From positions 62,001-126,000 of the forward strand of contig NZ_JACHWH010000008.1 of assembly GCF_014191255.1 (NCBI RefSeq): DNA of 64,000 nucleotides, written 5' to 3'. This DNA comes from Amycolatopsis bartoniae (GTDB lineage Bacteria; Actinomycetota; Actinomycetes; Mycobacteriales; Pseudonocardiaceae). The translations under genes were made by a program, and so were the position numbers. Below the pieces are notes generated by a model. That model was not told the origin of the DNA, made no database searches, and was given only the letters and a program-made list of their open reading frames with translations. Shown one piece after another: positions 59,472 through 64,000 of this stretch. How positions within the stretch are numbered: the stretch's first letter is position 1; every line of letters begins with the position of its first letter.

Positions 59472-60158
59472 TTATTTCTCCGGAAGACGACGACGGACGG
59501 TTTCGATGCCGGCGAGGAAGAGGTCGACGCCGGCCAGGAACTGCCGGCGGTCGTCGTGCTCGCGCAACCGCGCCGCGGCCTTGTGCAACCGCGGGTACCT
59601 GGCGGGGTCGAGCTGCGCCCACTGCACCGCGACCGCCGCGAGGGAAGCCGTCCGGTCCACGTCCTTGGCGGCGCGGGCATTCGCGGCGTTCTGGCCCGCG
59701 ACGCCGAGGATGTAGTTCACGAGCGCGCCCGCCGAATCGAACAGCGCGTACTCGGGAACGCCGAGCGCTTCGAGTTGCTCGCCAACGCTCTCGTAGATCT
59801 CCAGCAGCGCGGGCCGCCACGGTCCGCGGCTGAGCTGCGCCCCGAGCCAGGGGTGCGCGTTTATCGCGTCGAACAGGCTGAGCGCGATCGCGCGCAGCGT
59901 CTCCCGCGGCTCGCCCTCCGCGGTCACGTCCGTCATGGCGCGGGCGATGACGGCGTCGGCGGCCGCCGCGAGCAGGTCGTCCTTGTTCGCGACGTGGTGG
60001 TAGAGCGCGCCGTACCCGGTGCTCAGCCGGACGGTGAGCGCGCGCAGGGTCAGCGCCTCCTCGCCGCCGGTGTCGAGGATCTGCGTCGCGGCCTCGACGA
60101 TGACCTCTCTGGACAGGGCGTCGGTGCGCCGCGGGGCCCGCCGAGCCTTGGTCGCCAT
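59472..60158 (-). CDS. TetR-family repressor
   Basis: 228-residue regulator with an HTH of the TetR(B)-like subgroup: EVIVEAATQILDTGGEEALTLRALTVRLSTGYGALYHHVANKDDLLAAAAD (residues about 18-68), where the GALYHHVANKDDLL ending is diagnostic, and a TetR_C-like ligand domain. It is divergent from the flavin monooxygenase at 60252, with two copies of one operator in between. It probably derepresses the monooxygenase in response to a xenobiotic. Confidence 0.9.
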   Translation of the reverse strand: MATKARRAPRRTDALSREVIVEAATQILDTGGEEALTLRALTVRLSTGYGALYHHVANKDDLLAAAADAVIARAMTDVTAEGEPRETLRAIALSLFDAINAHPWLGAQLSRGPWRPALLEIYESVGEQLEALGVPEYALFDSAGALVNYILGVAGQNAANARAAKDVDRTASLAAVAVQWAQLDPARYPRLHKAAARLREHDDRRQFLAGVDLFLAGIETVRRRLPEK

Positions 60159-60183
60159 GAGTCCCAGTCTCGCACGCGCTGTT

Positions 60184-60232
60184 TTGGATTGACGCTCCAA
60201 ACTTGTGCTAGCTTGTTGGAGTGCCAATCCAA
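60184..60232. promoter_or_regulatory. Double TetR operator
   Basis: Two inverted copies of a 17-bp dyad: TTGGATTGACGCTCCAA (60184-60200) and TTGGAGTGCCAATCCAA (60216-60232). The second, read on the other strand, matches the first at 15 of 17 positions. They fill the gap between the TetR gene and the monooxygenase and overlap a possible -35 TTGACG. Confidence 0.75.
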
Positions 60233-60251
60233 TCCGGTTGGAAGCAAGGTC

Positions 60252-61370
60252 ATGGCGACATCGGTCACGGTCATCGGTGCCGGCCTCGGCGGTCTGGTGC
60301 TGGCTCGGGTGCTGCACGTCCGGGGCGTTCCGGTCACGGTCTACGAGGCTGAGCCCTCGCCGACCTCACGCGCGCAGGGCGGGCTGCTCGACATCCACCC
60401 CTGGAACGGTCAGCCGGCGCTCGAAGCCGCCGGTCTGATCGAGGAGTTCCGCGGCCTCGTTCTGCCGGGCCGGGAGTCCTACCGGGTTCTCGACCGCGAG
60501 GGCACCGTGTGGCTCGACCACCCGGACGAGGGAACGGGCGACCGGCCTGAGGTGCCGCGCGGCGACCTGCGCCGGCTCCTGCTCGACTCGCTTCCGCCCG
60601 GCACCGTGCGCTGGGGGCACAAGGTCGGCGGCGTGCGGACCCTCGGCGAAGGCCGCCACGAGGTCGCCTTCGCGGACGGCACCACTGTCACCACGAGCCT
60701 GCTGGTCGGCGCGGACGGCGCGTGGTCACGAGTCCGTCCGCTGCTGTCCGGCGCCACTCCCGAGTACGCGGGCGTCTCGACGGTCGAGACCTTCCTGCTC
60801 GACAGCGACAGCCGCCATCCCGCGGAGGCCGAGCTGGTGGGCGGCGGGTCACTGATGGCGCTCGCGCCCGGCCGGGTAATCCTGGCGCACCGGGAAAGCG
60901 GCGGAACCCTGCACGTGTACGCCCAGCTCGTCGAGCCGGAGAACTGGCTCGACGGTATCGACTTCACCGACCCCGCGACCGCGGCGGCTCGGGTTGTCGA
61001 GGAGTTCGACGGCTGGGCTCCCGAGCTCACCGCCTTGATCACCGACGGCGACACTCCGCTGGTCCCGCGCCCGATCTACACCCTGCCGCCCGAACACCGC
61101 TGGGGCCGGGTGCCGGGAGTCACCCTGCTCGGCGACGCCGCCCACCTCGCGCCTCCCAACGGCGAAGGCGCCAATTTAGCGATGTACGACGGCGCCGAAC
61201 TCGGGCGAGCCATCGCCGCGCACCCCGGCGACACCGAAACCGCGCTCGCCGAGTACGAAAAGGCCCTGTTCCCGCGCGCCGCCGCAGCAGCCGCGGAAGG
61301 CGCCGACTTCCAGTTGATGTTCGCCGACGACGCACCCCACGGCGTGATCGCGCTGTGGACCGGCGCCTGA
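60252..61370 (+). CDS. TetX-like FAD-dependent monooxygenase
   Basis: 372-residue group A flavoprotein monooxygenase. It shows VTVIGAGLGGLVLARVLHVRG at the N-terminus (FAD Rossmann), YEAEPSPTSRAQGGLLDIH with Arg of the NADPH-binding region, LLVGADGAWSRVRPLL (DG motif) and LLGDAAHLAPPNGEGANLAMYDGAELG (GD motif). The overall pattern is that of TetX and related small tetracycline- or xenobiotic-hydroxylating enzymes. ATG 60252 follows AGCAAGG. Its control by the adjacent TetR is supported by the operator pair. The substrate is unknown. Confidence 0.9.
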   Translation: MATSVTVIGAGLGGLVLARVLHVRGVPVTVYEAEPSPTSRAQGGLLDIHPWNGQPALEAAGLIEEFRGLVLPGRESYRVLDREGTVWLDHPDEGTGDRPEVPRGDLRRLLLDSLPPGTVRWGHKVGGVRTLGEGRHEVAFADGTTVTTSLLVGADGAWSRVRPLLSGATPEYAGVSTVETFLLDSDSRHPAEAELVGGGSLMALAPGRVILAHRESGGTLHVYAQLVEPENWLDGIDFTDPATAAARVVEEFDGWAPELTALITDGDTPLVPRPIYTLPPEHRWGRVPGVTLLGDAAHLAPPNGEGANLAMYDGAELGRAIAAHPGDTETALAEYEKALFPRAAAAAAEGADFQLMFADDAPHGVIALWTGA

Positions 61371-61374
61371 CCGG

Positions 61375-61809
61375 TTATTCCGAAGTGGACAGCAGCTTCA
61401 GGTCGAACCCCGCGCGCTCGAAGCGGCCACGCGGGTCGTCCACCAGCTTGCGGCGCTCCAGGTCCATCAGGCCGACCGTGACGAGCAGCTCGGCCGACAG
61501 CGTGCCATCGAGCTTCACGATCTGCTGCTCCATCTGGAACGTCTTGCCGGTGCCGAACTTGACGTCACACGTGACCTCGACCGTCTCACCGCGCCGGATC
61601 TCGCGGCGGTAGCTGATGTTGGACGCGAGCAGCACCGCGGCGATCTTCTGCTCCTCCAAGGCCTTGCTGCCGCGCGCCGCGCGCTCGAATGCCTCCAGGC
61701 GGGCCACCTCCGCGTACGAGTGGTACACCGCGTGGTTCAGGTGGCCCAGCGGGTCCAGCTCGTACAGCCGCACCTTGATCTGCATCCGGAAGGGTTCGCG
61801 CTCAGTCAC
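61375..61809 (-). CDS. 4-hydroxybenzoyl-CoA thioesterase-family protein
   Basis: 144-residue hotdog-fold protein. VRLYELDPLGHLNHAVYHSYAEVARLEAF is the 4HBT catalytic helix region with Asp (ELDPLGHLNH). RREIRRGETVEVTCDV and a C-terminal helix complete the fold. GTG start. It probably hydrolyses acyl-CoA thioesters. It lies 42 bp downstream of glnE on the same strand and may be co-transcribed with it. Confidence 0.88.
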   Translation of the reverse strand: MTEREPFRMQIKVRLYELDPLGHLNHAVYHSYAEVARLEAFERAARGSKALEEQKIAAVLLASNISYRREIRRGETVEVTCDVKFGTGKTFQMEQQIVKLDGTLSAELLVTVGLMDLERRKLVDDPRGRFERAGFDLKLLSTSE

Positions 61810-61851
61810 CGATCCACTGTAAGTCGAGCATCCGACATTTCGGTTGTGACG

Positions 61852-64000
61852 TCAGTCCGCGAAGAAGACCCGCTCGACGACGACGTGGGCGCGGCGGGTG
61901 GTCCGGCGGTAGAAGTCGAGGAACTCCCCCGGGTCGTCCTCGTCGCTGTAGCCCAGCACGCGCGCGACGGCGGCCAGGTCACGGCCGCTGCTCGGCACCT
62001 GGTCGGACGCCTTGCCACGCACGAGCATCGTCGCGTTGCGAACCCGTGTCGCCAGCAGCCACGCCTCCGTCAGGGACTCGGCGTCTTCCGCCGCGACGAG
62101 GTCCGCCTCGGCGGCCGCGGCCAGCGCGTTGACCGTCGACGTCGTGCGCAGGGACGGGACCGCGTGCGCGTGCCGCAGCTGCAACAGCTGCACGGCCCAC
62201 TCGACGTCGGCGAGACCGCCACGGCCCAGCTTCGTGTTCAGCGTCGGGTCGGTCCCGCGCGGAATGCGCTCGGTCTGGACCCTGGCCTTCATCCGCCGCA
62301 CCTCGCGGACGCGTCCGGCGTCGAGGCCGCCGTCCGGATAGCGGATGGGGTTGATCATCTCGATGAACCGCTCGCCCAGTGCGTCGTCTCCCGCGATGTA
62401 GCGGGCCCGGAGCAGGGCCTGCGCTTCCCAGACCTCGCTCCACCTCGCGTAGTACGCGCGGTACGACTCCAGCGTCCGCACCAGCGGACCGCCGCGGCCC
62501 TCCGGCCGGAGATCCGCGTCGACCTGCAGCGGCGGGTCCGCACTGGGCTGGCCGAGCATCTGGCGCACGTTCTCCGCGACCGAAGAAGCGAAACGCACCG
62601 CTTCACCGTCGTCGACGCCGTCGTTCGCTTCGCACACGAAGAGCACGTCGGCGTCCGAGCCGTACCCGAGCTCCGCGCCGCCCAGCCGCCCCATGCCGAT
62701 GACGGCGATGTTCGCGGGCTTGCGGCCCAGCTCGGCTTCACGCTTGCGGATGGCCGCGGCGAGCGCGCTCTGCAGGACTGCGACCCACACCCGCGACAGC
62801 GCTTCGCACACCCGGCGGACGTCCATCAGTCCCAGGAGGTCCGCGGCCGCGACGCGCAGCATCTCGTGGCGCCGCAATGATCTGGCGGCAGCGACCGCGG
62901 CCTTGATCCCCGGCTGACGACGGACCGTGGCGCGCAGCGACTTCGCCACCTCGTCGGGGTCCCGCCCGGCGAGCCGCTCGGGGTCGCCCAGCAGCTGCAG
63001 CACCTCCGGCGCCCGGACGAGCAGGTCGGGCACCAGCTTCGACGTGCCGAGCAGAAACGCGAGCCGCTCGACCACGGCTCCTTCGTCCCGCAGCACCCGC
63101 AGGTACCAGGGCGTGTCCTCAAGTGCCTCCGACACCTTCCGGTACGCGAGCAGGGCGCCGTCCGGATCGGCGGTGTCGGCGAACAGGTCCAGCAGCACGG
63201 GCAGCAGGGCGTGCTGGATGGAGGCCCGGCGGGACACTCCCGCCGTGAGTGCCTTGATGTGCTGGAGCGCGCCGTCCGGCGCCGCGTACCCGAGGGCGGC
63301 GAGCCGCCGGGCGGCCTGCTTGGTGGTGAGGCGCAGGGCCTCGGTTGGCACGCTCGCGACGGACTGGAGCAGCGGCCGGTAGAACAGTTTCTCGTGCAAC
63401 CGGCGGATGCGCTGGGCACAGCGCCGGAAGTCGCCGAGCAGCACGTCGGCTTCGCCGCGGCCGCGCTCGGGGCGCACGCCGATCGATCGCGCCAGTATCC
63501 GCAGTTCGGCCGTCTCGGACGCTTCGGGGAACAGGTGGGTGCGGCGCAGCCGCCTCAGCTGGAGCCGGTGCTCGACGGTCCGGAGGAACTCGTAGGCGGT
63601 TTCGAGCTCGGCTGCGTCCGCCAGGCCCACGTACCCGCCGGCACCGAGCGCTTCCAGTGCGTCCATTGTGGACGCCGAGCGGAGCTTGGTGTCCACGCGG
63701 CCGTGGACGAGCTGCAGGAGCTGCACGGCGAACTCGACGTCACGCAGGCCCCCGCGGCCGAGCTTGAGCTCGCGCTCGGCCAGCTCGGACGGCACGTGCT
63801 TCTCCACGCGCCGGCGCATCTGCTGCACGTCCTCGACGAAGTTCTCCCGCTCCGCGGCGGACCACACGACGTCGTCGGCCATCTCGACGTACTGGCGCCC
63901 CAGTTCGGCGTCGCCCGCGACCGCGCGCGCCTTGAGCAGGGCCTGGAACTCCCAGGTGCGCGCCCACTTCTGGTAGTAGGCCGTGTGCCCGTCGAGCGTC
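61852..64000 (-). CDS. glnE: Glutamine synthetase adenylyltransferase (partial, N-terminus beyond window)
   Basis: About 716 codons are present; the 5' end is cut by the right edge of the window. Two nucleotidyltransferase halves are visible. The first includes LGRGGLRDVEFAVQLLQLVHGR (about 63770-63700) and the GlnD_UR_UTase helices. The second has IAVIGMGRLGGAELGYGSDADVLFV (the GS-x10-DxD active site, about 62720-62640) and KLGRGGLADVEWAVQLLQLRHA. This two-domain layout deadenylylates and adenylylates glnA Tyr. In M. tuberculosis it directly follows glnA1 in the opposite orientation; here a TetR/monooxygenase pair and a thioesterase gene intervene. Confidence 0.96.
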   Translation of the reverse strand, partial: TLDGHTAYYQKWARTWEFQALLKARAVAGDAELGRQYVEMADDVVWSAAERENFVEDVQQMRRRVEKHVPSELAERELKLGRGGLRDVEFAVQLLQLVHGRVDTKLRSASTMDALEALGAGGYVGLADAAELETAYEFLRTVEHRLQLRRLRRTHLFPEASETAELRILARSIGVRPERGRGEADVLLGDFRRCAQRIRRLHEKLFYRPLLQSVASVPTEALRLTTKQAARRLAALGYAAPDGALQHIKALTAGVSRRASIQHALLPVLLDLFADTADPDGALLAYRKVSEALEDTPWYLRVLRDEGAVVERLAFLLGTSKLVPDLLVRAPEVLQLLGDPERLAGRDPDEVAKSLRATVRRQPGIKAAVAAARSLRRHEMLRVAAADLLGLMDVRRVCEALSRVWVAVLQSALAAAIRKREAELGRKPANIAVIGMGRLGGAELGYGSDADVLFVCEANDGVDDGEAVRFASSVAENVRQMLGQPSADPPLQVDADLRPEGRGGPLVRTLESYRAYYARWSEVWEAQALLRARYIAGDDALGERFIEMINPIRYPDGGLDAGRVREVRRMKARVQTERIPRGTDPTLNTKLGRGGLADVEWAVQLLQLRHAHAVPSLRTTSTVNALAAAAEADLVAAEDAESLTEAWLLATRVRNATMLVRGKASDQVPSSGRDLAAVARVLGYSDEDDPGEFLDFYRRTTRRAHVVVERVFFAD

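Noticed and set aside
1-64000. CRISPR arrays, rRNA genes, intact insertion sequences and replication origins
   Set aside because: No regularly spaced identical repeats, no rRNA sequence, no transposase gene and no DnaA-box cluster were seen on reading both strands.

Overview
The window is chromosomal DNA of a high-GC actinobacterium, most likely Pseudonocardiaceae and probably Amycolatopsis or a close relative. The evidence is the very GC-rich third codon positions, many GTG and TTG starts with ATGA-type overlaps, a WhiB-family regulator, and gene order matching mycobacteria: UPF0182 / YlbL-like PDZ protease / DUF2342 / ThiF-like / ABC1 kinase / whiB7 / uvrD2 corresponds to M. tuberculosis Rv3193c-Rv3198c, followed by DUF4191 / RDD / glnA / glnE, corresponding to Rv2219-Rv2221c. 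The genus is inferred from family knowledge only.

Region by region. 1-2.7 kb: a small metal-handling group (Met-rich DUF305 lipoprotein, DUF6153 protein, ArsP-type permease broken by a one-base frameshift). 2.7-6.4 kb: a graveyard of decayed genes (FAD monooxygenase, SDR, NmrA-like and TetR remnants) around one intact HxlR regulator / NAD(P)-binding protein pair. 6.5-11.8 kb: a tightly overlapping eight-gene operon of visibly lower GC (methyltransferase-like, cupin, LigA, LigB extradiol dioxygenase, fumarylacetoacetase-family, SnoaL-like, carboxymuconolactone-decarboxylase-like, alpha/beta hydrolase). It looks like an imported ring-cleavage pathway whose substrate I cannot assign. 11.8-13.1 kb: remnants of an HxlR regulator, a DNA methyltransferase and a large serine recombinase abutting a tRNA-Ala gene, i.e. 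the edge of a decayed island.

13.2-20.8 kb: thioredoxin/MauE pair, a solitary solute-binding lipoprotein coupled to hrpB, a dienelactone-hydrolase-like protein, small unknown proteins and a phosphate transporter. 20.9-28.6 kb: a complete histidine utilisation cluster (hutH-hutU-M20 amidohydrolase-hutF-hutI) divergent from an IclR regulator, with a perfect palindromic operator between them. 28.6-39.8 kb: a TetR gene, tmRNA (ssrA), a sensor/histidine kinase/response regulator operon, an acyltransferase, an amidohydrolase, smpB, ftsX, ftsE, prfB, a PadR regulator and two initiator tRNAs.

39.9-57.8 kb: the conserved Rv3193c-Rv3198c-like block. It contains whiB7 with a recognisable WhiB7-type promoter, a long leader with an upstream ORF and a terminator-type attenuator, and a SAM methyltransferase split by about 235 residues of degenerate repeats. 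57.8-64 kb: glnA behind an exactly spaced four-part GlnR box, a TetR/flavin monooxygenase pair with two copies of one operator, a 4HBT thioesterase, and glnE running off the right edge.

The most interesting items are the uncharacterised ring-cleavage operon, the repeat-expanded methyltransferase, the whiB7 leader architecture, and the palindromic repeat found near 19.3 and 28.6 kb.
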